DNA from: Saprospiraceae bacterium
GTDB lineage: Bacteria > Bacteroidota > Bacteroidia > Chitinophagales > Saprospiraceae
Assembly (NCBI GenBank): GCA_013214355.1
Contig: JABSSL010000081.1
Location: 1-64,000, forward strand
DNA: 64,000 nucleotides
Reading direction: 5' to 3'
Shown: positions 7,600 through 16,474 of the stretch, one piece after another
Numbering within the stretch: the stretch's first letter is position 1
How the letters are laid out: the number at the start of each line of letters is the position of its first letter
The notes under the pieces: model-generated
Databases searched by the model: none
What the model was told of the DNA's origin: nothing
The model's input: the letters and a program-made list of their open reading frames with translations, nothing else
Made by a program: the position numbers and the translations under genes

Positions 7600-8529
7600 A
7601 TGAAATCCTCGACACTCTTCCTGTTATTTGCCTTTGCGACCCAATTGTGCATAGCACGGGAATACATATCGCTACAGGGGAAATTAATAGCAAAGGAAAC
7701 CCATACGCCCATTCCTTATGCAGCGATCACCCACGACAAATACGGTACCACCTCAAAAGAAGACGGATCCTTCACCTTAAAATTGCCAAAAGAGAGTATG
7801 GGGGAATTGTACATACAAGCTATTGGATACCAGGACACTATAATTTCAGTTGATCGTTTCTCTAATGAAGAGCTACTTATTTATCTAAATACCGTTGTGT
7901 ATTCCCTCCCTACGGCCTACGTCTCCAGCAAAACATCAAGAAAAGAACACATTCTTGCTGGAAAACCAGAAGTCGCGGTGGTGAAGGATAGAGAAGGGAA
8001 GGCAGTTCCAACTTTTGTTAGTACAGGGGCAGGGTTTAGTTCTGGTGTGCTGATTAACCCAAAGAAGAAACATCAGGGTGGAATCCTAAGTAAGATCAGC
8101 TTTTACGCAGTTGAAGAGGGTTTCCCACAAGCTCCTACCCTAATAAGAATACTAGTACCCCATACGAAGCTACAGAAGAATCGTATATACCCTTATAGTG
8201 AGTTTAGGGATTTACTAAAAGAACCCTTAGTTCATAAGGGAGAAGTAGGTTGGAATACAATTGATATGGAACATCTGAATCTACCAACTCCAAGCCAAAA
8301 TTTTATCCTACTATTTACACCGCTGGATTATGGAGATCAATACCGTTGGATCAATAAGCGCCAGCAAAACAGCAATAGACTAGCGGAGTGTTATGGCATG
8401 GCCATAGGCACGTATCGTGACAAAAAGCTAGCCGATATCTATTTGGCACTACAGTTTTCCCAAGGGAGACTTTCCTACGCAAAGATTAGGTGGGGAACAC
8501 CAGCAGTAGCAGTTCAATATGTTAAATAG
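7600..8529 (+). CDS. Secreted CarboxypepD_reg-like domain protein
   Basis: 309 residues with a signal peptide (1-19, FAFATQLCIA). Residues about 23-95 are a carboxypeptidase regulatory-like beta-sandwich (ISLQGKLIAKETHTPIPYAA, then TTSKEDGSFTLKLP), the same domain that begins many SusC/TonB receptors. The remaining 200 residues are not recognised and have no barrel features. Similar stand-alone proteins occur in Bacteroidota cell envelopes with unknown roles. It is the third gene of the kinase / thioredoxin / regulator run, with gaps of 96 nt before and 33 nt after, so it may be a target or accessory of that signalling system. Confidence 0.75.
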   Translation: MKSSTLFLLFAFATQLCIAREYISLQGKLIAKETHTPIPYAAITHDKYGTTSKEDGSFTLKLPKESMGELYIQAIGYQDTIISVDRFSNEELLIYLNTVVYSLPTAYVSSKTSRKEHILAGKPEVAVVKDREGKAVPTFVSTGAGFSSGVLINPKKKHQGGILSKISFYAVEEGFPQAPTLIRILVPHTKLQKNRIYPYSEFRDLLKEPLVHKGEVGWNTIDMEHLNLPTPSQNFILLFTPLDYGDQYRWINKRQQNSNRLAECYGMAIGTYRDKKLADIYLALQFSQGRLSYAKIRWGTPAVAVQYVK

Positions 8530-8562
8530 CCATTTTTACCTCCAGTAGTAAATCAACAACAA

Positions 8563-9309
8563 GTGATCAAAACCATCATCGTCGAAGACGAAAAACACAA
8601 TCAAGAACTGCTGGAGCGCTTACTCCAACAACACTTTCCAGATTTACATATCCTTCAGAAAGCAAATAACGTAGCGGAGGGCTTGAGCGCTATCAAAGAC
8701 CATCAACCCGCCCTTGTCTTCCTCGACGTAGAGATGCCTGATGGAAACGCATTTGACCTATTGTCTCAAATTCAGCAAATAGATTTTGAGATCATTTTCG
8801 TTACAGCCTACGATCATTATGCGCTACAGGCTATTCGATTTTGTGCCATCGACTACCTACTGAAACCCATTAAGGTACCTGAGTTGATCGAGGCTGTCCA
8901 GAAGGTCAAAAATAATCTCTCTCTGAAATGGGAAAATCATCGCCTTAAGCAGCTCATTCAAAATCTAGATAAAAAATCTGATGATAAGCGCCTGGCCTTA
9001 CCTACGGCAGATAAAACCGTATTTATCCCTATTAAAGAAATCATCCGGTGTCAAGGAGAGAATAATTACACTTCTTTTTACCTCACCTCTGGAAATCGCC
9101 TACTGGTTAGCAAAACGTTGAAAGAGTTTGAAGAGATACTACAAGACTATAACTTCGCTCGCGTCCACCAATCTCACCTTGTTAATCTCAAAATGATAGA
9201 ATCCTACCACAAAACGGAAGGGGGGTACCTCATCATGCAAGATGGAAGCAGGATCAGTATTTCTCGCCACCGCAAAGACAAGGTATTGCACCTCCTCATG
9301 GAATTATAA
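8563..9309 (+). CDS. LytTR-family response regulator
   Basis: 248 residues. An N-terminal receiver domain (1-120) has the acidic pocket E8/D9, phospho-acceptor Asp55 (FLDVEMPDG), Thr in FVTAYD and Lys in LLKPIK. The C-terminal LytTR DNA-binding domain (about 145-246) has IIRCQGENNYTSFYL, RVHQSHLVNL and the SRHRKDKV end. The start is GTG at 8563, chosen because IKTIIVEDE begins the receiver fold and no ATG fits. It is the natural partner of the LytS-type kinase at 3411. The two flank the thioredoxin and CarboxypepD_reg genes, which makes a four-gene signalling module. Confidence 0.93.
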   Translation: MIKTIIVEDEKHNQELLERLLQQHFPDLHILQKANNVAEGLSAIKDHQPALVFLDVEMPDGNAFDLLSQIQQIDFEIIFVTAYDHYALQAIRFCAIDYLLKPIKVPELIEAVQKVKNNLSLKWENHRLKQLIQNLDKKSDDKRLALPTADKTVFIPIKEIIRCQGENNYTSFYLTSGNRLLVSKTLKEFEEILQDYNFARVHQSHLVNLKMIESYHKTEGGYLIMQDGSRISISRHRKDKVLHLLMEL

Positions 9310-9707
9310 GTAGTGTGACAATAGAGATATTCCTAATTTTTAGCACAAGAAGGGAACTTTCCACCTAACCACATCGTTTATAGGAGAGATAAACTTAAAT
9401 ACGATGAAACGTAAATTATCAATTCCTTTCAAAGGGGCTTTCCGCCCTCTACGCTTTATTTCTGCATGAGCTTGTCTGAGCTTCATCCTTAGGAACGTTT
9501 CTGTATTTATTCCCTTCCAAGATTTAGCTACTCATAAAGAGTCTTTGTAGACAAGCTCCAAATCAGTTTTCAGGTTCACAGTAATAAGATTGGTATTTGA
9601 CAGGAGTGCTGCATGTATTCTGGTTCAACCTCCTTGCGATTGAATGGCCATAGGCCTTCAAGAATGGCATGGGCTATCCTGTATTCTTTTATTCTAAAAC
9701 TATCGTA
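9310..9707. other. Gene-free stretch before the EF-G paralogue
   Basis: About 400 nt with no convincing coding region. A 10-bp inverted pair GAGCTTGTCT (9468-9477) / AGACAAGCTC (9549-9558) encloses 71 nt. No terminator for the response-regulator gene is obvious. Confidence 0.4.
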
Positions 9708-11795
9708 ATGAAACGGAAAGCGCTTCATTTATTGCGCAATATTGGAATTGTTGCCCATATCGACGCGGGCAAAACGACCTTAACCGAAAGGATTCTCTAT
9801 TTCACCGGCAAATCTCATAAGATCGGAGAAACGCATCAGGGAAATAGTCAAATGGATACCCTAAAACCCGAAATTGAAAAGGGCATTACTATTAGTGCAG
9901 CTGCCACCCACACGGAATGGCAAGTCAATGGACAAACCCATAGAATCAATATCATCGATACCCCAGGACACGTAGACTTCACTATTGAAGTAGAGCGGTC
10001 ACTTCGGGTACTAGACGGAATGGTGATGTTATTTGATGCTGTGGCCGGTGTTGAGCCTCAATCCGAAACAGTTTGGCGACAAAGTCAAAGGTATAGTGTG
10101 CCAGCGATAGCCTATGTCAATAAAATGGACCGTCCTGGGTCTGATTTTTTTAATGTGGTACAGCAAATTAGAGATCAGCTGGATGCGAATGCCTGGGCTA
10201 TTCAATTACCAATTATCGAAGACAATGTCTTTATTGGAGTAGTTGACCTTTTGAGCAAAGGCGCATGGGTCTGGTCCAAGGAAGATGGCCAGGCTCAGTC
10301 GATAAGTATTCCAACCGAATTAACAGAAGCTGTGGAGTTCCACAGAAATGCCTTATTGGAAGAGTTGGCTAGTTTGGATGAAACATTATTGGATCGCTTT
10401 TTAGATCAGCCAAATTCGATCAGTGTAGAAGAATGGCAAACTACCCTACGATCCGCAGTAGTTCAACAATCCATAGTTGCTGTTTTGGCCGGAGCAGCCT
10501 ATAAGAACATTGCAGTACAACCCTTATTGGATGCTATTGGTTTGTATTTGCCATCTCCCTTGGATACGCCTAGTACTGAAGGGCTTAATCCTAGCAATCA
10601 GCAAACGATTGAACGGGCGGTAGATCCCGATGCGCCTTTTGCAGGGCTTGTTTTCAAGGTGATCCTGGATGAACAAAATCGGCGATTGAGCTTCTTTAGA
10701 ATCTACAGTGGCCGGCTAGCAGCAGGGGATACCATTTTGAATGTTCGAACGGGCAAAAAAGAGCGGATCAGTCAGCTTTACCAGATGCACGCCAATAAAC
10801 GAACCGAATTGAAGGAAGCCTTGGCTGGTGATATTGTGGCTTCTCTGTCCTTGAAGCAAACTAGGACGGGTGATACCATTGCGGATATCAAAGCTCCTAT
10901 CCTTCTGGAAAGCCTATATGTACCTAAACCCGTAATGGGTGTAGCCATTGAAGTCGTCAAAACCGCACAACTTGACAAACTTGGGCTTGCCTTAGCAAAA
11001 TTAGCGGAGGAGGATCCTACTTTCAAGGTAGTTCATAACCAGGAGACAAGCCAGACGATCATCCAAGGTATGGGCGAATTGCATTTAGAGATCATAATAG
11101 ACAAGCTCCAGCATGACTTTGGTGTAGCGGTAAATACTGGTCAGCCCCAGGTGAGCTATTTGGAACGTTTGCAGGAACATGGTCGACAATGGGGAAGATT
11201 GAAGAAGCAGAGCGGAGGGCCTGGGCTATTCGCAGAAATAGACGTAGAACTAGGTCCTGCTGACCCTGAATTCTTGGCGGATCCCTCCAACGGCAGATTG
11301 CAGTTCATAGACAAAGTAGTAGGAGGTACTATTCCAAAAACATTGATTCCTTTTGTAGAAAAAGGATTTAGAACGGCAATGGAATCAGGACCATTAGGGG
11401 GACATCCTCTAGAAAGTCTAAAGGTGATTTTATGGGATGGGAAAACTCACCCTAAAGACTCTAAGCCCTTGGCTTTCGAACTTTGTGCTCAAAATACGTA
11501 TCGGGAAATGGCTATGAGTCTGGCTCCTCAATTGTTGGAACCTTTGATGCAAGTAGAGGTGCAAACACCTGAGCCCTACCTAGGGGCCGTGATTGGCGAC
11601 CTAAATCGTCGTCGAGGCTTGATCAAAGGGCAAAAGTTGGAACATGGAAGAATGGTGGTACAAGCGGAAGTGCCACTAATAGAAATGTTCGGTTACGTAG
11701 GTCATCTACGGTCTAGCACTGCTGGCAGGGGAACCTTCAATATGCAACTGGCCGGATACGCAGCGCTTAAGGACTTGGCTTTGCAAAATGCCTAG
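9708..11795 (+). CDS. Elongation factor G paralogue (EF-G2 type)
   Basis: 695 residues from ATG 9708; an in-frame ATG at 9669 adds 13 residues unlike any EF-G. The G domain has intact motifs: G1 AHIDAGKT (16-23), G2 GITIS (59-63), G3 DTPGHVDF (84-91, with the catalytic His88) and G4 NKMD (138-141). Domains II-V follow, including KKQSGGPG in domain IV and GDLNRRRG and LRSSTAGRG in domain V. It stands alone, not beside rpsL-rpsG-tuf, and several domain IV/V positions depart from housekeeping EF-G (LRSSTAGRGTF instead of the usual LRSxTQGR). It is therefore probably the second, specialised EF-G found in many Bacteroidota. Its role (translocation under stress, recycling or other) cannot be read from sequence. 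A tetracycline-protection role is less likely, since the start is EF-G-like. Confidence 0.85.
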   Translation: MKRKALHLLRNIGIVAHIDAGKTTLTERILYFTGKSHKIGETHQGNSQMDTLKPEIEKGITISAAATHTEWQVNGQTHRINIIDTPGHVDFTIEVERSLRVLDGMVMLFDAVAGVEPQSETVWRQSQRYSVPAIAYVNKMDRPGSDFFNVVQQIRDQLDANAWAIQLPIIEDNVFIGVVDLLSKGAWVWSKEDGQAQSISIPTELTEAVEFHRNALLEELASLDETLLDRFLDQPNSISVEEWQTTLRSAVVQQSIVAVLAGAAYKNIAVQPLLDAIGLYLPSPLDTPSTEGLNPSNQQTIERAVDPDAPFAGLVFKVILDEQNRRLSFFRIYSGRLAAGDTILNVRTGKKERISQLYQMHANKRTELKEALAGDIVASLSLKQTRTGDTIADIKAPILLESLYVPKPVMGVAIEVVKTAQLDKLGLALAKLAEEDPTFKVVHNQETSQTIIQGMGELHLEIIIDKLQHDFGVAVNTGQPQVSYLERLQEHGRQWGRLKKQSGGPGLFAEIDVELGPADPEFLADPSNGRLQFIDKVVGGTIPKTLIPFVEKGFRTAMESGPLGGHPLESLKVILWDGKTHPKDSKPLAFELCAQNTYREMAMSLAPQLLEPLMQVEVQTPEPYLGAVIGDLNRRRGLIKGQKLEHGRMVVQAEVPLIEMFGYVGHLRSSTAGRGTFNMQLAGYAALKDLALQNA

Positions 11796-11825
11796 CTAAA
11801 CCACCTTTGGAAGCTGTATAAAATG

Positions 11826-11868
11826 ACATTGGCTCCTTGAATAATCAAGAGAGCCAATGTTTCTTTTC
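11826..11868 (+). terminator. Rho-independent terminator of the EF-G paralogue
   Basis: ACATTGGCTC (11826-11835) and GAGCCAATGT (11851-11860) form a perfect 10-bp stem with an inner CTTGA/TCAAG helix, followed by TTCTTTTC. It lies 30 nt after the stop codon. Confidence 0.82.
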
Positions 11869-11934
11869 AGGATAAAGCAGGGTTTCCTGGCTATACCCAT
11901 TATATTTTTAAAGCTAAAGTAGTATCGGCAGCAA

Positions 11935-12288
11935 TTAGATACTTACAATCTTAGCACTAAGGTTATAGCGATTCACTAGATCTTCCGTGAAAGCCTTGTG
12001 CCCTCTAGGAGCTAGCAAGTAAAGCTTTCCTCCTTTCATGGCTGCCATGGTTCCTAAGAGCTTCCAACGAGAAACGATTCGCTGTACCTCATCGGTTTTT
12101 TCTGCGATTTCAATGTAATTCTTGTTTCCTGTTCTGAAACCGGTAATATCTGGAATAACAGGCATATCTTCACCTGGGCGATTAAACTGGGAAGGCATTT
12201 CAAAGTCTCCATGATTTGCCTTAATGTTCGTTAAGCCTTGACGTTGGGCCCAAGTAATTGCCTTGTCAAAAATTTCACTGTCGTGCAT
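11935..12288 (-). CDS. Hypothetical protein, possibly nuclease-like fold
   Basis: 117 residues, soluble, not recognised with confidence. An N-terminal helix (SEIFDKAITWAQRQG) is followed by a conserved-looking core: PVIPDITGFRTGNKNYIEIAEKTDE, split here as PVIPDITG at about 42-49 and NYIEIAEK at about 55-62. A helix and a final strand with KLYLLAPRGH come next. The order P-D, then acidic residue and Lys on the following strand, resembles PD-(D/E)xK nuclease-like folds, but the ExK spacing is not exact, so this is a suggestion only. It is transcribed away from the EF-G gene. No neighbour gives a functional clue. Confidence 0.7.
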   Translation of the reverse strand: MHDSEIFDKAITWAQRQGLTNIKANHGDFEMPSQFNRPGEDMPVIPDITGFRTGNKNYIEIAEKTDEVQRIVSRWKLLGTMAAMKGGKLYLLAPRGHKAFTEDLVNRYNLSAKIVSI

Positions 12289-12658
12289 ATCCTAATGTTT
12301 TTTTAACCTTGACTAGAAAATCTGCCACAATCTGAGTAGTACTAGTGGCTGCAATGGAAGTTGCCTTTAGCGTGCTATCATGCCGAATGTGGCGAGGTGG
12401 GCAAAAAGACAAAATGCTGATATTATTGAGATTTGAGTGCCAACCTATTAGATTTAGGCTCTGGTTTTCAAGCCTGTTCACGTAGGTGAAACGCAGCAAA
12501 AACTGGACATAAAAACAAATATTAGCATACTTCACCATACTTATAAACGTCTTTTGGCGACAATTGGTTCAATATCATTGACATCTTCCCAAGAATTGCC
12601 AGACGAACTTGGACTCACCTTCTCCAAGTCTAAGTAAGCACAATATAGCAAGCATTAC
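12289..12658. other. Intergenic stretch between the 117-residue gene and cysS
   Basis: 370 nt. An 87-codon minus-strand reading frame (12275-12538) runs through it and overlaps the next gene start by 14 nt. Its composition (many Asn, Ser, Cys, no domain) does not look coding, apart possibly from the last 40 codons, so it is not called. No terminator with a U-tract follows cysS. A 7-bp ACTTGGA/TCCAAGT hairpin (about 12607-12630) lies 30-50 nt beyond its stop. Confidence 0.4.
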
Positions 12659-14152
12659 TTAATTTTTCACCCAAGTCGTCCCCTCTTTTCCATCCTTAAG
12701 CTGAACCTCCAAATCTCCAAGCATATCTCTAATCTTGTCCGATGTAGCCCAGTCTTTGCTGGAACGAGCATCTTTTCTAAGATCAATGATTATATCCATC
12801 AAACCGTCTACTAGGTTGGTACCATTATCTCCTGCAGCCATTTCATCCTTCAAGCCTAATACCTGGAAGATCAAACCTTCAAATGTAGATTTCAAACGAG
12901 CCAATGTTTCGTCCGATACCTCATTCTTCGGCAAATGCCCATCCTTCATTCCATTAACTCGAGTGACCAATTCAAACAAACGAGCCATGGCCTTGGGCGT
13001 ATTGAAATCATCACTCATCTCTTCAAAAGCCTGATCTATCAATTGATTGATCTCTGCATCTAGGGGTCCTGCTTTAGCGCCAGCAGCAGGCTCCATTGCT
13101 TGCACCGTACGGGAGGCTTCCATTAGTCGACGGTACCCTTTCTCCGCAGCCTGTAGGGCATCATCTGTTAGATCTAGCGTACTTCTGTAGTGAGATTGTA
13201 ACATAAAGAAACGAATCACCATTGGTGAGTAGCCTTTACTTACGTGTGGACTGTCTCCAGAAAATAACTGAGGTGGTGAAATCGTATTACCGTCACTTTT
13301 GGACATTTTGCGGCCATTCATCAATAGCATATTAGTATGCAACCAATATCGTGCGGGTTGGCAATTACATGCGCCTACACTTTGAGCCACTTCATTTTCG
13401 TGATGTGGGAACTTCAAGTCATTTCCTCCACCATGGATATCAAAAGTTTTACCTAAATACTTAGTACTCATGGCAGAGCATTCCAAGTGCCATCCTGGAA
13501 AACCCACGGACCAGGGTGAATTCCAACGCATAATGTGTTCTGGTGAGGCTTTCATCCATAACGCAAAATCCGAAGGGTGCTTTTTCTCTCCTTGGTTCTT
13601 CAAGTCAGATCGAGATTCTGCCATTAGGTCTTCAATTACTCGACCTGAGAGTTTTCCGTAAACTTTCTTCTCTTCCGCAAATTTTAGGGTATCAAAATAT
13701 ACAGATCCATTCTTTTCGTATCCATATCCATTATCTATGATGGACTGAATCATTTCGATCTGTTCTATGATATGTCCCGTCGCTCTAGGTTCGATGCTGG
13801 GAGGCAATGAATTAAAAGTGCGCATCATATCATGGAACCCATTGGTGTACTTTTGAGCCACTTCCATCGGACTCAACTTTTCCCGCTTCGTCCCCTTTAA
13901 CATTCGGTCCTCACCATCATCTAAAAGGTGTCCAACATCTGTGATATTTCGGACGTAGCGTACTTTATAACCCAAATATGTCAAGTAACGATAGATCACG
14001 TCAAAGCTCACGAAAGTGCGACAATTGCCTAAGTGCACATCAGAGTAAACGGTTGGCCCGCATACATACATTCCCACATGACCCTCATTAATGGGTTCAA
14101 AAACTTCTTTGTCTCTACTAAGGCTATTATAAACCTTCAAGGCTTGTGTCAT
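12659..14152 (-). CDS. cysS: Cysteine--tRNA ligase
   Basis: 497 residues, normal length. Class I aminoacyl-tRNA synthetase: it charges tRNA-Cys with cysteine in the cytoplasm. Seen directly: the first zinc/cysteine ligand in MYVCGPTVYSDVHLGN (HIGH-type signature HLGN), GWHLECSAM with the second Cys, FPHHENEVAQS with the His ligands, and GRKMSKSDGN (KMSKS loop). The C-terminal helical DALR-type domain contains DDFNTPKAM. The ATG at 14150-14152 is followed by TQALKVYNSLS, the usual start of the family. It has its own promoter (14236-14267) and about 80 nt of 5' leader. Confidence 0.98.
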   Translation of the reverse strand: MTQALKVYNSLSRDKEVFEPINEGHVGMYVCGPTVYSDVHLGNCRTFVSFDVIYRYLTYLGYKVRYVRNITDVGHLLDDGEDRMLKGTKREKLSPMEVAQKYTNGFHDMMRTFNSLPPSIEPRATGHIIEQIEMIQSIIDNGYGYEKNGSVYFDTLKFAEEKKVYGKLSGRVIEDLMAESRSDLKNQGEKKHPSDFALWMKASPEHIMRWNSPWSVGFPGWHLECSAMSTKYLGKTFDIHGGGNDLKFPHHENEVAQSVGACNCQPARYWLHTNMLLMNGRKMSKSDGNTISPPQLFSGDSPHVSKGYSPMVIRFFMLQSHYRSTLDLTDDALQAAEKGYRRLMEASRTVQAMEPAAGAKAGPLDAEINQLIDQAFEEMSDDFNTPKAMARLFELVTRVNGMKDGHLPKNEVSDETLARLKSTFEGLIFQVLGLKDEMAAGDNGTNLVDGLMDIIIDLRKDARSSKDWATSDKIRDMLGDLEVQLKDGKEGTTWVKN

Positions 14153-14235
14153 GATATGTTATGTTTAATGTTTTTTGCCCTTCCCGCTTTTGATTTTTTT
14201 GGCTATTTGATCAGGAATGGGCAAAAAATGAGCCG

Positions 14236-14267
14236 CAAAAATAAGAAGGTATTATAGGGGAAGCAAA
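14236..14267 (-). promoter_or_regulatory. Bacteroidota-type promoter of cysS
   Basis: On the minus strand, TTTG (14267-14264), a 20-nt spacer and TATTTTTG (14243-14236) match the Bacteroidota -33 TTTG / -7 TAnnTTTG consensus exactly. Transcription would begin near 14230, giving a leader of about 78 nt before the cysS start codon. Confidence 0.65.
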
Positions 14268-14441
14268 TTTAGACTTCAGGAAATATATGTATTCCTACTG
14301 ATGTATCAGCAGGAATGCGCTTCTACCTATCTTTTAGCAGGAACTTACACCTAAGTGAGATTAAATGCTTAGCGCCAAACTGTACGGTTACTTGGTTTGA
14401 ATTATCAACCGGTAAGATTTCGCCTAAGTTCCTTCTGCGAG

Positions 14442-14487
14442 CATCAAAATAAAAACGTGCAAAGCCAAGAGAATTGACTTTGCACGT
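14442..14487 (-). terminator. Rho-independent terminator of the S41 protease gene
   Basis: ACGTGCAAAG (14455-14464) and CTTTGCACGT (14478-14487) form a perfect 10-bp stem. On the minus strand it is followed by TTTTATTTTGATG. It lies 35 nt after the stop codon. Confidence 0.87.
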
Positions 14488-14521
14488 CTGGAGCATTTGT
14501 CCCTGGTAGGAGGGCGAATAC

Positions 14522-16159
14522 TTACTTGGTATTTGCTAAAAGCTTATTGTATTTGTCCAAGTCACCAAATAGGGATACAGCTTCTTTGATCTCTTTGTCG
14601 TTGCGTAGCCCCATCTTAATTTTACCAATCTGGTAATAGTAGCGGCTGGCAATTTCTTTTTCGATCAAGTCGATAATATCATCTTTATATTTTTTAAGCT
14701 CTCCTTCTTTGGCTGTTTGTACTTTCTTTTCCAACATCTCAATCTCACTTGTTAAGGAAAAGCCTTCTTTGCTGCTTTCCTTTTTCAGTTTCTTCAACAA
14801 TTTCTCACTCTCTGAATCATAAGCGAAGCTTCGGTCATTCAGGAAGGTCAGAAAATCATCATAATCCTCAAAGTGATAATCATTAATTGCTGCGATAGAA
14901 TCATTCTTTAAGCAGTAATCTGTGACGTAGTCAAAAAGGATATTTTGCCGCATCAGGCTCTTGATAATTGCTGACTCTCCATGTGGATCTACCTCCATGT
15001 CTGGCGCAATTCCACCGCCGTCTAATACCGTGCGTCCATTCCTAGTGGTAAACTTGGCTCGTTTGGCATCTGGAATATCAACCGGCTCTCCTTCTTCGTA
15101 TTCAACACTTTGTATACAGCGTTGACTAGGAATGTAATATTTAGCCGTAGTCATTTTGACTTTGGAGTTGTAGCCAATATCTCTTGTGTTCTGTACCAAC
15201 CCTTTTCCATAGGAACGCTGGCCCAGCAACACCGCTCTGTCATAATCCTGCAGCACTCCACTTACAATTTCTGATGCAGAGGCAGAGTTTTTATCGATCA
15301 AGATGACCACTGGGATTTTCTCATCCATGGATGGATTAAGGGTTTTAAAACTACGATCCCAGTCTTTCACTTTACCTTTTGTCGTTACGACGATCTGACC
15401 TTTTGGAATGAAAATATTACAGATGTTCACTGCCTCATTCAACAAACCACCACCGTTTCCGCGTAGGTCAAAAATTAAGCCATTCATATCCGGGGTAGCT
15501 TCTTTCAACTTCTTGAAAGCGTTAGCTACATTTCGTCCAGCATCTCTAGTAAAAGTAGATAAAGCTACATATCCTACTTTATCGCTAACCATACCACTGT
15601 AGGGAACATTAGGCACATTTACTTCCTCTCGTACCAACTTCACTTTTCGCTCACTCTTTTCGCCTGGCCGTCGTATCGTTAGCTCTACTTCCGTACCAGG
15701 GAATCCACGCATAATGTTATTGACATCTTCTGGCTTTTTCCCTTTTGCACTTTGCCCATCTACAGCAATGATTTGATCCCCGGGTCGCAATCCCGCCTTA
15801 TCCGCGGAATTATCTTTGTAGAGTTCAGTAATGGTGACATAATCTCCCATTTTCTTACTCATTGCGCCAATCCCACTGTACTTGCCCTCCGTCATGAAGC
15901 GGTAGCCTTCAATATCTGACTCAGAGATGTAGTTGGTGTAAGGGTCTAACGATTCCATCATAGCGTCAATCCCTGTACGCATCAACTTCCCAGGATCTAA
16001 ATCATCTACGTAATAAGTATTTACCTCTCGATAAAGGTTAGTGAAAATCTCAATGTTCTTGAGGATTTCGAAATACTTATCTGTGCTTGGAGATTGAGTA
16101 GCTGCTATTCCGAAAACAAAAATGGCCAGGATGGCCGAGAATTTAAGTATACGCTTCAT
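14522..16159 (-). CDS. S41 family C-terminal processing peptidase (CtpA-like)
   Basis: 545 residues. A signal peptide or N-terminal anchor (1-21) is followed by a helical N-domain (YREVNTYYVDDLDPGKLM), a PDZ domain (about 88-170, with YSGIGAM and LRPGDQIIAVDG) and the S41 protease core. The core shows IFDLRGNGGGLLNEAV, the nucleophile serine in KNSASASEIVSG and the general-base lysine in GQRSYGKGLVQ. A 150-residue charged C-terminal extension follows. Such proteases act in the periplasm on C-termini of envelope or secreted proteins; Bacteroidota encode several paralogues, so the substrate cannot be named. It has its own terminator and no obvious operon partner. Confidence 0.93.
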   Translation of the reverse strand: MKRILKFSAILAIFVFGIAATQSPSTDKYFEILKNIEIFTNLYREVNTYYVDDLDPGKLMRTGIDAMMESLDPYTNYISESDIEGYRFMTEGKYSGIGAMSKKMGDYVTITELYKDNSADKAGLRPGDQIIAVDGQSAKGKKPEDVNNIMRGFPGTEVELTIRRPGEKSERKVKLVREEVNVPNVPYSGMVSDKVGYVALSTFTRDAGRNVANAFKKLKEATPDMNGLIFDLRGNGGGLLNEAVNICNIFIPKGQIVVTTKGKVKDWDRSFKTLNPSMDEKIPVVILIDKNSASASEIVSGVLQDYDRAVLLGQRSYGKGLVQNTRDIGYNSKVKMTTAKYYIPSQRCIQSVEYEEGEPVDIPDAKRAKFTTRNGRTVLDGGGIAPDMEVDPHGESAIIKSLMRQNILFDYVTDYCLKNDSIAAINDYHFEDYDDFLTFLNDRSFAYDSESEKLLKKLKKESSKEGFSLTSEIEMLEKKVQTAKEGELKKYKDDIIDLIEKEIASRYYYQIGKIKMGLRNDKEIKEAVSLFGDLDKYNKLLANTK

Positions 16160-16474
16160 ATTGCCGGGGTATTTATCGATCCGGGTTTATTAGAGATAAT
16201 ATAGAATATAGTCTGTAAAGGTTGATATCAACTGATGTGACAAGAACACCTTACCTCATTAGATAACTATCAAATATAAAAAAAGGGTCTGTTTTCGATA
16301 AAAACAACCTTTTTTTAACAAGAGCATAACATTTATTTACTAAGTGCCGACCTTTCTTAGAGAAAATGATAAAAAGAGGGGTAATTATTGCTTTTCTCTT
16401 AGACTGTTAGATGCAAAAACTCTGCCAAAGGATAACCGCTCTTATAACGGCAAAATACTTCACGATATTACCAA
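16160..16474. other. Intergenic stretch upstream of the S41 protease
   Basis: 315 nt of AT-rich DNA with the hairpin at 16278-16316 and no coding region. The protease promoter must lie here, but only a partial -7 match (TATCTCTA on the minus strand, near 16195) is visible. Confidence 0.5.
16278..16316 (-). terminator. Probable terminator after the alpha/beta hydrolase gene
   Basis: AAAAAAAGG (16278-16286) and CCTTTTTTT (16308-16316) pair over 9 bp, with an inner TGTTTT/AAAACA stem. T-runs on both ends make it potentially bidirectional. It lies about 160 nt after the stop at 16475, and the GC content of the stem is low. Confidence 0.5.

Larger units (their letters stand above)
14153..14521. 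other. Intergenic stretch between cysS and the S41 protease
   Basis: It holds the cysS promoter (14236-14267), a hairpin ATTCCT-A-CTGA / TCAG-C-AGGAAT (14291-14316, 4-nt loop, one mismatch, no U-tract) and the protease terminator (14442-14487). No coding region is seen. Confidence 0.6.

Noticed and set aside
9468-9558. 10-bp inverted pair GAGCTTGTCT/AGACAAGCTC in the gap before the EF-G gene
   Set aside because: The arms enclose 71 nt without further structure, and no transcript or gene relation is evident.
9669-9707. Longer start for the EF-G paralogue
   Set aside because: The 13 extra residues (MGYPVFFYSKTIV) do not resemble any EF-G N-terminus. The next ATG gives the usual KRKALHLLRNIGIVAHID start.
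12275-12538. 87-codon minus-strand reading frame between the 117-residue gene and cysS
   Set aside because: Composition is unlike the neighbours (Cys-, Asn- and Ser-rich, no domain or signal), and it overlaps the next gene start. At most the last 40 codons could be a remnant.
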